40,172 bases of DNA from an uncultured Gammaproteobacteria bacterium (GTDB taxonomy: Bacteria; Pseudomonadota; Gammaproteobacteria; Eutrophobiales; Eutrophobiaceae). This document shows positions 16,859 to 26,506 of the stretch, piece after piece. Location of the stretch: positions 771,468 to 811,639 of the forward strand of contig CATOTD010000002.1 in assembly GCA_951812995.1 (NCBI GenBank), in the 5' to 3' direction. How positions within the stretch are numbered: position 1 is the stretch's first letter; every line of letters starts with the position of its first letter. The position numbers and the translations under genes are program-made. The notes under the pieces are model-generated. The model searched no databases. It worked only from the letters and a program-made list of their open reading frames with translations, and had not been told where the DNA came from.

Positions 16859-18148
16859 ATGAATGAAATTATATCTGTGCCACACCTGACGACTGCATTA
16901 ACCGGGCCTTTTCAGAATCTTGAGCGTTTTATACTCGATAAGCAGATAGCGATTGAAGCCTGGTTCAGGAATGCGTGGCGCGAAACCCCCGCCCCATTTT
17001 ATGCCTCTGTCGATTTACGCAATGCGGGTTATAAAACCGCCCCGGTTGATACAAATCTATTTCCAGCGGGCTTTAACAACTTAAACCCGGCTTTTGAAGC
17101 ATTGTGTATCCATGCGATACAAATGGCCGTTGAATCTATCGCTACGCCCATAGACAAGATATTAATCGTGTCTGAAAATCATACCCGTAATTTATTTTAC
17201 ATGGAAAATATTGCCAGCCTCCAATCACTGATTGAAAAAGCCGGTTTTGAGATTCGTATTGGTAGTCTAATGCAGGATCTAGAAGGTCCCATGCGTATCG
17301 ATCTTGAGTCTTCGCGATCAGTCTTATTGGAGCCAATGCATCGTCATCAAGACCGTATTAAAACGGGCGATTTTAATCCCGATCTTATTTTGTTGAATAA
17401 TGATCTGGCAACGGGTAGGCCCACAATATTACGCGACATCAAACAAGTCATAACACCACCCACCACGCTTGGTTGGTCAACGCGCCTAAAATCCAGTCAT
17501 TTTTCTTATTACCAACAGGTGGCACAGGAATTTGCTGAACTGATTGATATCGATCCATGGTTAATCGATCCTATGTTTCGCAACTGTGGAGAAGTGGATT
17601 TTATGAAGCGAGATGGCGTTGATTGCCTATCGAAGAACGTGGATGCTTTGCTGCAGGCCATTGAGATTAAATATCAGGAACATGCGGTAAATTGCGACCC
17701 CTTTGTTATCACGAAGGCAGATGCTGGAACCTATGGCATGGGGGTGATGACGATACGCAGTCCCGACGAAATTGCCACATTAAATCGTAAAGAACGCACA
17801 AAAATGGCGACGACTAAAGAAGGGCAAAAGGTCAGTCAGGTTATTATTCAGGAAGGCGTTTATACGCATGAGACATGGGGCACGGATGGCACTGTTGCTG
17901 AACCCGTTGTCTATATGTTGGGCCATCAGGTTGTAGGCGGTTTTTATCGCGTCCATGCGCAACGTTCTGCAAGTCAGAATCTGAATGCGCCAGGTATGCG
18001 ATTCGAGCCGCTGGCATTTGCTGATTGTTGTATTTCGCCCGATCCAACACAGCGTGCTGATTGCCATCAGAATCGTTTTTACACGTATGGTGTTATTGCG
18101 CGTTTAGCATTGCTGGCGGCCGCCCGCGAAATAATCAATGCCGTTTGA
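16859..18148 (+). CDS. gshA: Glutamate-cysteine ligase, ferrooxidans-type
   Basis: This enzyme catalyses the first step of glutathione synthesis, the ATP-dependent joining of glutamate and cysteine. At 429 residues it resembles the GshA family first defined from Acidithiobacillus ferrooxidans, distinct from the enteric GshA. Characteristic stretches are FYASVDLRNAGYKTAPVDTN, NLNPAFEALC, ILIVSENHTRN, FVITKADAGTYGMGVMT and HETWGTDGTVAEPVVYM; the last two look like the ATP-binding region. It starts 52 bp after rsmE. Its 3' end overlaps the convergent algR by 14 bp. gshB is not in the window. Confidence 0.88.
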   Translation: MNEIISVPHLTTALTGPFQNLERFILDKQIAIEAWFRNAWRETPAPFYASVDLRNAGYKTAPVDTNLFPAGFNNLNPAFEALCIHAIQMAVESIATPIDKILIVSENHTRNLFYMENIASLQSLIEKAGFEIRIGSLMQDLEGPMRIDLESSRSVLLEPMHRHQDRIKTGDFNPDLILLNNDLATGRPTILRDIKQVITPPTTLGWSTRLKSSHFSYYQQVAQEFAELIDIDPWLIDPMFRNCGEVDFMKRDGVDCLSKNVDALLQAIEIKYQEHAVNCDPFVITKADAGTYGMGVMTIRSPDEIATLNRKERTKMATTKEGQKVSQVIIQEGVYTHETWGTDGTVAEPVVYMLGHQVVGGFYRVHAQRSASQNLNAPGMRFEPLAFADCCISPDPTQRADCHQNRFYTYGVIARLALLAAAREIINAV

Positions 18149-18869
18149 TTGTTTTTTTTACCGCGGCCAGGTGGCGACGACTCACCGCTAATTCCACCGG
18201 CATCTCTGTCAGCTTGATGGTGTGTTGTCCATCGACGGTTCTGGTTAGTTTCTCGATCCGATTTATCGCAACCAGCGCATTTCTATGAATGCGGATAAAC
18301 TGTGCTGAAAACTCGGTTTCAAGTTCTTTTAATGGTTCATCAATCAGTATTTCACCGCCCGGCCAGGCCGCAGTAACGTATTTTTGTTCGGCCTTAAGAT
18401 AATAGATATTTGCCACAGCGATCAATCGAATACTGCCCTGCACCATAGTACTGAGGTGTGATCGTGCGGTCGGTGTATCGTCTCTGCTATTCGGCAGGGC
18501 CAATTTAGATTGGCTAAGGACGGCAGCACGTTCAATGGCAATATTAAGCCGCTCCTTGCGGATCGGTTTAAGTAAATAATCAACCGCATTCGCATCAAAC
18601 GCATTTAAGGTATGTTCTTGATAAGCGGTTGTAAAAACGATTGCGGGGGGCGCGGGTAGACGTAATAAATGATTTGCGACTTCCAGCCCGTCCATATCAG
18701 GTATGCGTATATCCAACAACACTATTTCAGGTGCCTGTTGCGAGATCTGGCGCAGGGCTTCAGACCCACTGGCAGCTTCGATGATAAGGGTGTCTGGATA
18801 TAGGTCGAGCACAAGATCGCGTAATCTTTCCCGTGCCAATGTTTCATCATCAACGATCAATATTTTCAT
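18135..18869 (-). CDS. algR: LytTR response regulator, AlgR-like
   Basis: The 244-residue regulator has an N-terminal receiver domain with the acidic pocket DDE (7-9), the phosphoacceptor Asp53 in VLLDIRIPD, and the Thr/Lys switch residues (FTTAY, LLKP). The LytTR DNA-binding domain covers about residues 140-244 (YLKAEQKYVTA, FIRIHRNALV). The arrangement with the sensor upstream and argH divergent is that of Pseudomonas algR-algZ(fimS)-argH, where AlgR controls alginate, type IV pili and virulence. Targets here are unknown. Its start overlaps the sensor gene by 20 bp. Confidence 0.9.
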   Translation of the reverse strand: MKILIVDDETLARERLRDLVLDLYPDTLIIEAASGSEALRQISQQAPEIVLLDIRIPDMDGLEVANHLLRLPAPPAIVFTTAYQEHTLNAFDANAVDYLLKPIRKERLNIAIERAAVLSQSKLALPNSRDDTPTARSHLSTMVQGSIRLIAVANIYYLKAEQKYVTAAWPGGEILIDEPLKELETEFSAQFIRIHRNALVAINRIEKLTRTVDGQHTIKLTEMPVELAVSRRHLAAVKKTIKRH

Positions 18870-19917
18870 AGCGTTTATAAGGCAAGACCAGTTTTACAAT
18901 GTATTGGGATTGATGATACTGCACAAGCAAATCACTCTCTTTGCCGAAAACAGCCATTAATCGCTGGCGAATATTTTCTTGTGCCTGTTTATTGCTTTTA
19001 TGATTATCTTCAATATTGGCAGCAGGAATGGGGTTAGTGAAAGTGATACTGATTCTGTCATCGCTAAATTCACCCGATATATTGATAATGCCGCCTTCTG
19101 GTAATCGCTCAATACCGTGATAAATTGTATTTTCCAACAATGGTTGCAGACTAAATGGCGGGATCTCGGCATCTTCTGGCAACGTATCGATATCCCATTC
19201 AACACGTAGCCGATCACCCAAACGGTGACCTTCTATACGAAGATAATGCCGACAAAGTTTCCATTCTTCAGCAATCTCATAGAGATCAGCAGGTTCCAAT
19301 AAACTTGCACGAAACAGATCAGCCAGATCTTCTATTGATTGTTCCGCTAAATCGGGTGCTTTGCGTGTCAAGCTGGCAATCGTATTCATGCAATTGAATA
19401 AGAAATGCGGCCGTATTCTGGATTGCAAGGCTTGGTAGCGAAACATTGCGGCGGCCTCAATATTTTTGCGCCATTGATGTTGTACATAAAGATAGCGTAA
19501 TACGATTGCGCCGATTATCGCCGCGATGCCTAAAGCACGTAACAGAAACAGGATATGTGTTTTTTGATCAAGACTGACTCTGTTCGGGTACACATATAAA
19601 AACTGCCAGGCCAGCTCCGTAATGATGAATGTAACTATCAGTATCAACAGGTAACTAATCACCGTTGCCTGTTTTGCTGTAAATGTCTCAATGAATCTCC
19701 TAAATACACAGAGTAGGCCAACACAGGTAAGCGATATCCATTGGATGAAAAACGAGTTCATGGCCAGATTAAACAATATCGCATCGGCCTGCACAGGTAC
19801 CGCAAGCGTTAAGACGATGGCGAGTAATGCTGAACTGAGTACGACGATAAACAAGACGTTTGCGCTACAAAAATTAGGCAGAAAACCGACCCTGCTTTGC
19901 TGATTCATGTTTGGCAT
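18850..19917 (-). CDS. algZ: LytS-type sensor histidine kinase, AlgZ/FimS-like
   Basis: The 355-residue kinase has four to six hydrophobic segments in residues 20-145 and no large periplasmic domain. The His_kinase (LytS/YehU) motif RIRPHFLFNCMNTIASL follows, with the presumed phosphorylated His171. A HATPase-like C-terminus includes PPFSLQPLLENTIYHGIE. It is co-transcribed and translationally coupled to algR. The start is taken at the ATG at 19917; an ATG at 19908 is also possible. It is divergent from argH across an 82-bp gap that contains an AT-rich inverted repeat. Confidence 0.88.
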   Translation of the reverse strand: MPNMNQQSRVGFLPNFCSANVLFIVVLSSALLAIVLTLAVPVQADAILFNLAMNSFFIQWISLTCVGLLCVFRRFIETFTAKQATVISYLLILIVTFIITELAWQFLYVYPNRVSLDQKTHILFLLRALGIAAIIGAIVLRYLYVQHQWRKNIEAAAMFRYQALQSRIRPHFLFNCMNTIASLTRKAPDLAEQSIEDLADLFRASLLEPADLYEIAEEWKLCRHYLRIEGHRLGDRLRVEWDIDTLPEDAEIPPFSLQPLLENTIYHGIERLPEGGIINISGEFSDDRISITFTNPIPAANIEDNHKSNKQAQENIRQRLMAVFGKESDLLVQYHQSQYIVKLVLPYKRYENIDR

Positions 19918-19947
19918 CTAAAAATCATTGGTTTACGTTATACTCGT

Positions 19948-19970
19948 TATTGTAAAAAATAAATACAATA
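19948..19970. promoter_or_regulatory. Inverted repeat between algZ and argH
   Basis: TATTGTA (19948-19954) and TACAATA (19964-19970) form a perfect 7-bp inverted repeat with an AT-rich 9-base spacer. TACAAT could also be a -10 in either direction. TATACT at 19939-19944 is another -10 candidate for argH. The role as operator is inference. Confidence 0.3.
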
Positions 19971-19999
19971 CATAAACATGGAAATCTACATTTATAGCA

Positions 20000-21388
20000 A
20001 TGGTTGCAAATAACACCGATAAGATCTGGGGTGGGCGGTTCACGGCTCCGACGCATAAGTTTGTTGAGCAATTCACCGCATCAGTCTCCTACGATCAGCG
20101 CTTGGCGCATTATGACATCATGGGCTCAATAGCGCATGTGCGCATGTTGGCAGATGTAGATATTCTATCTACAGCGGACGCGGCACTCATCATCAGTGGC
20201 TTAGAGCAGATTGCCCAAGATATCGATGCTGGACAGTTTCAATGGCTAACCGCCCTTGAAGATGTCCACATGAACATTGAGGCCGCGCTTGTCGAGCGGG
20301 TCGGCAATGTCGGTAAAAAGTTACATACGGGCCGATCAAGAAATGACCAGATTGCAACTGATATTCGTTTGTACTTGCGCGATGAAATTGATCTTATTTG
20401 CGAAAATATCAATAAAGTACTCAATGAATTGCTCATCTTGGCAGCGGATCATGCGGCGACTATTATGCCAGGGTTTACGCACCTGCAAGCGGCGCAACCT
20501 GTTACCTTTGGGCATCACTTATTGGCCTGGGCCGAGATGTTGTTGCGTGACCACGGCCGCCTGCATGATTGTCGCAAGCGACTCAACCTCTTGCCCTTGG
20601 GTTCGGCTGCACTCGCGGGTACAAGCTATCCTATCGATCGGGCGCAGGTGGCTAAGGCATTGGGGTTTGATGGCATCACTCAAAATTCACTGGATGCCGT
20701 CAGTGATCGAGACTTTGCAATCGAGTTTAGTGCGGCGGCGAGTTTAATCATGATGCATCTATCCCGATTCTCGGAAGAGATGGTCATGTGGATGTCGCCA
20801 GCCTGTGGTTTTATTGATCTGGGAGATGCCTGGTGCACGGGTTCATCCATCATGCCGCAAAAGAAAAATCCCGATATTCCCGAACTGATCAGAGGCAAGA
20901 CGGGCCGTGTCTATGGCGATTTGCTGGCGTTACTCACCGTGATGAAAGCGCAACCGCTTGCTTATAACCGCGACAATCAAGAAGACAAGGAATGCTTATT
21001 CGATGCCATTGATACAGTCAAGCTGTGTCTGTTTGCCTATGCTGGTTTGCTACCCACCATGACGGTAAATAAAGAGCGCATGTATACGGCCGCAGCAGCC
21101 GGTTTTGCGACGGCAACAGATCTTGCGGATTATTTAGTGGTAAACGGCCTTACCTTCAGGGATGCACATGCGGTCGTCGGTAAAACGGTGCAGTTTGCGA
21201 TCCAGCATAATAAAGATCTGGCATCACTAACATTGCCAGAGCTACAAAAATTCAGTGCCGTCATCAAACAGGATGTATTTTCGGTATTGGAACTTGCAGG
21301 CTCAGTCTCGGCACGCGACCATGTTGGCGGCACGGCACCAAAGCAAGTCAAGGCCGCGATTAAACGCCTAAAAAAACAAATTAAATAA
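20000..21388 (+). CDS. argH: Argininosuccinate lyase
   Basis: ArgH splits argininosuccinate into arginine and fumarate, the last step of arginine synthesis. At 462 residues it is of normal length. The start [14 protein letters not shown], the [12 protein letters not shown] segment, [22 protein letters not shown] and the signature [12 protein letters not shown] are all present. Ser282/Ser283 lie in the mobile loop that supplies the catalytic base. It is followed by asmA (19 bp), mutY and yggX in close spacing, suggesting one operon. Its neighbourhood with algZR is conserved in pseudomonads. Confidence 0.97.
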   Translation: MVANNTDKIWGGRFTAPTHKFVEQFTASVSYDQRLAHYDIMGSIAHVRMLADVDILSTADAALIISGLEQIAQDIDAGQFQWLTALEDVHMNIEAALVERVGNVGKKLHTGRSRNDQIATDIRLYLRDEIDLICENINKVLNELLILAADHAATIMPGFTHLQAAQPVTFGHHLLAWAEMLLRDHGRLHDCRKRLNLLPLGSAALAGTSYPIDRAQVAKALGFDGITQNSLDAVSDRDFAIEFSAAASLIMMHLSRFSEEMVMWMSPACGFIDLGDAWCTGSSIMPQKKNPDIPELIRGKTGRVYGDLLALLTVMKAQPLAYNRDNQEDKECLFDAIDTVKLCLFAYAGLLPTMTVNKERMYTAAAAGFATATDLADYLVVNGLTFRDAHAVVGKTVQFAIQHNKDLASLTLPELQKFSAVIKQDVFSVLELAGSVSARDHVGGTAPKQVKAAIKRLKKQIK

Positions 21389-21407
21389 ATATACGGATAA
21401 AACGTAT

Positions 21408-24400
21408 ATGAAATTTCTGATTAAATTGATTCTGGGTCTTGGCCTGTTGGGCGTTATTGCCGCCGGGATAGTCGTGATTGTGTTAGTGAATCTCGATCCG
21501 AATGATTATACAGATACCATCACCCGCAAAGTAAAGGAGGCGACGGGACGCGACTTGCGCATAGCGGGGAATGTCGGACTTACTTTTTATCCTTGGTTGG
21601 GCATTGACCTTGAAGGCATGAGTTTGAGCAATACCGCAGACTTTAGTGATACCCCATTCTTACAGGCCAAAGCTATCAAGATGCGGGCAAAGTTATTGCC
21701 GTTACTACTACAAAACAAACTGGAGATGGACACGCTCATCCTGCATGGCGTGACTATCAATCTGGCAAAAAATGCAAGCGGCGCAACTAACTGGGACGAT
21801 TTCGTCAAGACTAAAACAAATGATGGCGCAAGCGGTGATCAGGCAATGCCATCTACGGCATTGGTCTTGGGTGGTATTGATATTAAAGACATGAATATTC
21901 ATTGGGTTGATAAGCAACAAAATGTGGAATACAGCATTAGCAACGCAAATATCGGCACGGGCGAATTAAAACTGGGCGAACCCATAACAATCACTGCCAC
22001 CTTAAATGCGTCTGCTTCAAAGCCAGCACTGTCTACAGTCATCAAGTTTACTGGCACGGCCGCCTATGCAGATAGCGGCAATGTTTTAGCATTGCAACCG
22101 GTATTATTCGAGGCAAACGTCAAAGGCAAGGAGATACCCGGGGGACAAACCGTCGTCAAATTAAGCACGGAGATTAATGTTGATTTTAATAACGATACGG
22201 CACAGATAAAAGCACTTAAGTTAAACGCATTCGATACGAATGTAGCAGGCCGCATTGAAGCCGCGAGGATACTTTCAGGTAAGCCACAGATCACTGGCAA
22301 TCTTGATGTTAATGCAGCCGACCTGCCGCAGCTTTTCAAGATTCTTGAGATTGAACCGCTCGCGGGTCAACTGGCAACAATACCAGACAAAACACTCAAA
22401 TTGAGTGTTACATTCAGCACTGATATGGACAGCAATGACTTAACCATTTCAAAGTTGGATATCAATGCGTTGGGTAATAAAATTAATACTGAAATAGTGG
22501 CGCGCGATATTAAATCTGCAACCCCTGCGGCCACAGGCAAGCTGAACGCGAGCGGCTCGGATTTGCCAACATTGATTAAAATTGCCGCACAATTTGTCGG
22601 TAACGACAAACAGGACTTAAATGTGCTGTCCAGACAGCTTAAATCGGCCCCAAAATCATTTGACATAAAAACAGAATTTGATGCGGATCTAAAAACAGGT
22701 GCTGTCGATATTCCACACCTTTCGATTAAGGTATTGGGGATGGTTGCAAGTGCCAGGTTGAATGCCAAACAAGTCAGGCGCGATACCCCCGCTCTTAGCG
22801 GTGAGATGAAGGTCAACGGTGCTGACTTACCTTTACTCATGCAGGTTGTGAGTACGTTTCAACCTGAAGATAGCGCATTACCGACCTTGGCGCAGGAGCT
22901 TGGCAGATTAAAAGACAAGCAGTTTAATGTCGATACACGTTTCAGTATCGATATGCAGTCCGGCCGGATCGATGTACCGGCACTTACCGCTAAGGCGCTG
23001 GGTTTTAAGATCAGCGGTAGTCTACAAGGCAACAATAGCCACAAAAATAGCGGCAAGATGGAGGGCAAGTTTGCGCTTGTTGGCAAAACACCTAAGCCGC
23101 TGTTACGCGCGCTGGGACAGGCCCCGCTTGCCGAAGTATTGCAATCAATCAACCTTGATGCGAGTATCCGCGGGAATACGAACAATCTGAACTTGCAACC
23201 ATTGTCTTTAGACGTTGTCTTTGCGGGCAAGAAGATACCCAACTCACCGGTTAAGTTGTCAGTCAAGGCCGACTCAGATATTGATTTGAAGCGCGAAACA
23301 TTGGCATTAAATAGCCTATCAGTCGCGGGGCTTGGTTTGGATCTTAAGGGTGCGCTTAAAGTGACACATTTCAAAACAGAGCCGACAATTTCTGGCGAGA
23401 TAAACCTCGCGCCTTTTGATTTGCGGCAATTCATGAAAACCTTGAATCAGCCGCTACCAAAGACGACTGATCCCGATGTATTAAAACGAGTCGCATTGGC
23501 GGCATCGTTTACCGGAAGCACGGCTAGTCTTTCTGTAACCCGGTTGCGCGCAGAATTAGACAAGACCAAGCTACAAGGCGATATAAACCTTAAGCGTTTT
23601 TCGCCTTTGGACCTCGAATTTGGGTTGGATGTGGATAAATTAAACGCCGATCATTATTTGCCACCAGCGGCTGACAAAACAAAAGTAGCAACACCCGAGA
23701 TGGCAACGGCTGGTGTCGCCACAAAAATCCCGCTGGAGACCTTGCAAAACATCAAGATCAAGGGTGATTTTGTGATGAGCGAATTTATTATTTCAAATGC
23801 TAAGCTAACGGACCTGGCGTTGGGTATGCGTGCCGACAATGGCACCATTAAATTAGCCCCGGTCGCAGCAAAACTCTATGGTGGCACCTATGCGGGCGAT
23901 ATAAATCTGGATGCAACAGGTAAAGAGCCGGCGCTTGCCATTAACAGCCGTCTTACGGGTGTACAGATAGAGCCGCTGTTGGCTGATGTCACCAGCACAA
24001 CACTATTGTCAGGTGAGGCCAATATCAAACTGGCTTTAACCTCATCTGGCGCAGATACGAATGTATTGAAAAGCAGATTATCAGGTTCTGGCGATATAGT
24101 ATTTAATAATGGCATCCTCAAAGGCGTTGATATTGGCAAGGTATTGCGGCAACTTGAATTGATGATTGAGTCCAAGCGTTTTAGTGCCTTCGATATAAAA
24201 GGTGACACGCTATTCAACGCGCTGACTGCCACGCTGAATATAAACAACGGCATTGTTGAGAACAATGATCTGCTGTTGTCGGCCTCTGGGTTTAAGGTCA
24301 CGGGTGACGGCCACCTGATCAATCTTAACGATCAGACTTGGCAATACAATTTGAACGTGGCCGCCGACTCCGCGAACGTGGTGGCAGATGGCAACCGCTA

Positions 24401-24728
24401 TAATCTTGGCGGCTACAGCCTGCCGATTAAATGCCGCGGTCTGGTGGCTGATATGAAATGTCTGCCGGATGCAAGCGAGATTGCCAAGGAAGTCTTGAAA
24501 GGTATTGTGCAAGACAAAGTGCAAGACCTGATCGGTGATAAGCTGGATAAATTGGGCATAAAAATACCGGGCCTTAAGAAAAAGTCCGCACCCGCACAAG
24601 AACCCGCTCCAGAGCAACCCGGGCAACCCGCGACGGAACCTGTTCCCGAGCAACCAGAGCAACCGGCAGATCCGGTTGATGATCTGATCAATAAAGGTGC
24701 TAAAAAATTGCTTGATAAATTATTTTAG
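21408..24728 (+). CDS. AsmA-family envelope protein
   Basis: The 1106-residue protein has an N-terminal membrane segment (residues 4-27, IKLILGLGLLGVIAAG). The AsmA signature follows, VKEATGRDLRIAGNVGLTFYP (split motif, about residues 43-64), then long beta-rich repeats with recurring internal strands (GxLxxxxADLPxL near 310, 385 and 475). The region from about residue 790 resembles the AsmA C-terminal domain (LLSGEANIKLALTSSGAD). It ends in a Pro/Gln-rich tail. AsmA-like proteins are inner-membrane-anchored bridge-like proteins implicated in phospholipid transport to the outer membrane. Placement before mutY is common in gammaproteobacteria. Confidence 0.9.
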   Translation: MKFLIKLILGLGLLGVIAAGIVVIVLVNLDPNDYTDTITRKVKEATGRDLRIAGNVGLTFYPWLGIDLEGMSLSNTADFSDTPFLQAKAIKMRAKLLPLLLQNKLEMDTLILHGVTINLAKNASGATNWDDFVKTKTNDGASGDQAMPSTALVLGGIDIKDMNIHWVDKQQNVEYSISNANIGTGELKLGEPITITATLNASASKPALSTVIKFTGTAAYADSGNVLALQPVLFEANVKGKEIPGGQTVVKLSTEINVDFNNDTAQIKALKLNAFDTNVAGRIEAARILSGKPQITGNLDVNAADLPQLFKILEIEPLAGQLATIPDKTLKLSVTFSTDMDSNDLTISKLDINALGNKINTEIVARDIKSATPAATGKLNASGSDLPTLIKIAAQFVGNDKQDLNVLSRQLKSAPKSFDIKTEFDADLKTGAVDIPHLSIKVLGMVASARLNAKQVRRDTPALSGEMKVNGADLPLLMQVVSTFQPEDSALPTLAQELGRLKDKQFNVDTRFSIDMQSGRIDVPALTAKALGFKISGSLQGNNSHKNSGKMEGKFALVGKTPKPLLRALGQAPLAEVLQSINLDASIRGNTNNLNLQPLSLDVVFAGKKIPNSPVKLSVKADSDIDLKRETLALNSLSVAGLGLDLKGALKVTHFKTEPTISGEINLAPFDLRQFMKTLNQPLPKTTDPDVLKRVALAASFTGSTASLSVTRLRAELDKTKLQGDINLKRFSPLDLEFGLDVDKLNADHYLPPAADKTKVATPEMATAGVATKIPLETLQNIKIKGDFVMSEFIISNAKLTDLALGMRADNGTIKLAPVAAKLYGGTYAGDINLDATGKEPALAINSRLTGVQIEPLLADVTSTTLLSGEANIKLALTSSGADTNVLKSRLSGSGDIVFNNGILKGVDIGKVLRQLELMIESKRFSAFDIKGDTLFNALTATLNINNGIVENNDLLLSASGFKVTGDGHLINLNDQTWQYNLNVAADSANVVADGNRYNLGGYSLPIKCRGLVADMKCLPDASEIAKEVLKGIVQDKVQDLIGDKLDKLGIKIPGLKKKSAPAQEPAPEQPGQPATEPVPEQPEQPADPVDDLINKGAKKLLDKLF

Positions 24729-24740
24729 TGCGCAATATTC

Positions 24741-25805
24741 ATGCTGAAGGAAAAATTTTCAGATCGCCTCCTGGCCTGGTTCAAGTTACATGGCCGTCAT
24801 GATTTGCCTTGGCAATTAAAACGTACACCTTATCGTGTCTGGGTCTCCGAGATCATGTTGCAACAGACGCAGGTGGCAACCGTTATTCCCTATTTCAATA
24901 AATTTCAAGATGCCTTCCCCGATGTCGTAAGTTTAGCTGAGGCAAAACCGGATGCTGTCTTGCATTATTGGACCGGGCTAGGGTACTACGCCCGCGCCAG
25001 AAATATGCACAAAGCGGCTAACATAATAGTCGAGAAACACCAGGGACGATTACCAACAACAATCAAGGCATTGACAAGTTTACCGGGTATCGGTCGCTCT
25101 ACTGCGGGCGCGATATTAGCGTTGGCCTGCGGCCTGCGCCATCCCGTTTTAGATGGCAATGTCAAACGGGTATTGAGTCGTTATCACGGTGTTGCTGGCG
25201 CGCCTTCCCAGCAAGCGTTTGCATCAACGCTGTGGTCTTATGCCGAACAACACACACCCGACCAATGTGTGAGTCACTACACGCAGGCAATCATGGATCT
25301 AGGCGCGACGCTCTGCACGCGCAACCAGCCCGATTGTGTGCATTGTCCATTAAAGCGTGATTGTTTTGCGCACAAGACTAAGCGGCAACATGAATTTCCC
25401 GGGTTGCAACCAAAAGCAAAATTACCCCATCGCGAAACAATATTCGCTATTATTGAAAATAGTCGCGGTCAGTTTTTGTTAGAACAACGACCGGCAAGTG
25501 GTATATGGGGCGGACTTTGGTGTTTTCCAGAGTTTGTAACGGACAAAACGCTTGAGCGTTCTATATTTGAACAATATGGTTACAGGGTAAGCGATAAAAT
25601 TGAATATAAAAACGTCAAGCATACATTTACGCACTTCCATTTGTTGATAAGGCCTGTGCATGTAAAATTAAAAGGATCGGCAAACAGAATAAAAAATGCA
25701 AAATTATCAACCTGGCTGAGCCTTGAAGATGAGACAAAGCGGGGTTTCCCGGCACCAGTAGTCGCCATCCTGAAAGGCTTACACACAAACAAGAGGACCT
25801 ATTAA
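24741..25805 (+). CDS. mutY: A/G-specific adenine DNA glycosylase MutY
   Basis: MutY removes adenine mispaired with 8-oxoguanine. At 354 residues the protein has the helix-hairpin-helix (LPGIGRSTAGAIL), the catalytic Glu37 (VSEIMLQQTQ), Asp138 (VLDGNVKRVL) and the four iron-sulfur cysteines Cys192, Cys199, Cys202 and Cys208, the same numbering as in E. coli. The C-terminal NUDIX-like domain that reads 8-oxoG begins near residue 230. It starts 12 bp after the AsmA-like gene and abuts yggX. Confidence 0.97.
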   Translation: MLKEKFSDRLLAWFKLHGRHDLPWQLKRTPYRVWVSEIMLQQTQVATVIPYFNKFQDAFPDVVSLAEAKPDAVLHYWTGLGYYARARNMHKAANIIVEKHQGRLPTTIKALTSLPGIGRSTAGAILALACGLRHPVLDGNVKRVLSRYHGVAGAPSQQAFASTLWSYAEQHTPDQCVSHYTQAIMDLGATLCTRNQPDCVHCPLKRDCFAHKTKRQHEFPGLQPKAKLPHRETIFAIIENSRGQFLLEQRPASGIWGGLWCFPEFVTDKTLERSIFEQYGYRVSDKIEYKNVKHTFTHFHLLIRPVHVKLKGSANRIKNAKLSTWLSLEDETKRGFPAPVVAILKGLHTNKRTY

Positions 25806-26075
25806 ATGAGCCGTAATGTACACTGTATCAAACTCAATAAAGAGGCCGAGGGCTTAGCGGCCTTGCCGTACCCGGGTGAATTAGGCAAACGCATTTATGC
25901 AGCGGTTTCCAAGGAAGCCTGGCACATGTGGTTGGGACACCAGACCATGTTGATTAATGAATATCGTTTGACACCGATAGAGCCGAAAGCACGAAAATTC
26001 CTCGAAGAAGAAATGGAGAAATACTTTTTCGGTGCGGGTTCAGAAAAACCGAAAGAATTTAGCCAACCGGAATAA
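25806..26075 (+). CDS. yggX: YggX, Fe(II) trafficking / oxidative-damage protein
   Basis: The 89-residue YggX-family protein begins [10 protein letters not shown], with the conserved Cys7, then [11 protein letters not shown] and [21 protein letters not shown]. YggX protects iron-sulfur proteins from oxidative damage, and MutY is an iron-sulfur enzyme. The mutY-yggX pairing is conserved in E. coli. The ATG follows the mutY stop without a gap and has AGAGGA upstream (about 25793-25798). Confidence 0.96.
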   Translation: MSRNVHCIKLNKEAEGLAALPYPGELGKRIYAAVSKEAWHMWLGHQTMLINEYRLTPIEPKARKFLEEEMEKYFFGAGSEKPKEFSQPE

Positions 26076-26243
26076 CAGCACCGTATATTCCACTTTAGGA
26101 AATGCGTGCCTGTTTCACTCGGCCTTGGCTCAGAGGATGTCTTGACAACCGTTCTTGAGTCGCGCCCCATAATGCGAGATCTTTGTACAAAACACCGCAC
26201 TTGAAGGTTTTTTATCCCGGCAATGGCTCAATTTTCAGCCACT
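26076..26243. other. Intergenic region between yggX and pentamer array B
   Basis: I see no gene, tRNA or clear terminator in these 168 bases. A short T-rich run (GGTTTTTTATCC, near 26207) may help to end yggX transcription, but there is no strong stem before it. Confidence 0.4.
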
Positions 26244-26346
26244 GGGTGTGGGTTGAGTCGGGTCGGACCGGGCTGGGTTGAGTCGGGCTGGGTCGGGTTG
26301 GTGTGGGCTGAGTTGGGTGGGCTGAGTTGGGTGGGCCGGGTTGGCT
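26244..26346. repeat. Degenerate pentanucleotide array B (RGYYG units on the plus strand)
   Basis: About 100 bp follow a five-base period with words GGTTG, AGTCG, GGTCG, GGCTG and AGTTG, consensus purine-G-pyrimidine-pyrimidine-G. This is the reverse complement of the CRRCY words of array A (14909-15052), so the two form an inverted pair flanking the housekeeping island. Sequence just beyond each array (toward 26400 and, on the other strand, toward 14870) is only weakly similar. Confidence 0.75.
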
Positions 26347-26403
26347 CGGACAAGTATCGCTTTAATGCAAAGGTACGAATGCCTGCCAGGTTTAATGATG
26401 CCG

Positions 26404-26431
26404 TTGACACCCACCCCGCAGTCTTTATATT
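26404..26431 (+). promoter_or_regulatory. Candidate sigma-70 promoter of RTX2
   Basis: A perfect TTGACA (26404-26409) and TATATT (26426-26431, five of six matches) are separated by 16 bases. TATTAT at 26428 with an 18-base spacer is an alternative. The RTX2 start codon lies about 75 bases downstream, leaving an untranslated leader of roughly 65-70 bases. Confidence 0.5.
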
Positions 26432-26506
26432 ATCATCAACAGTCCATTAAATTCAATAATATAGCAACCATTAAACGCCCGAGAGGCCATAACCAGGAAA
26501 TCATCC

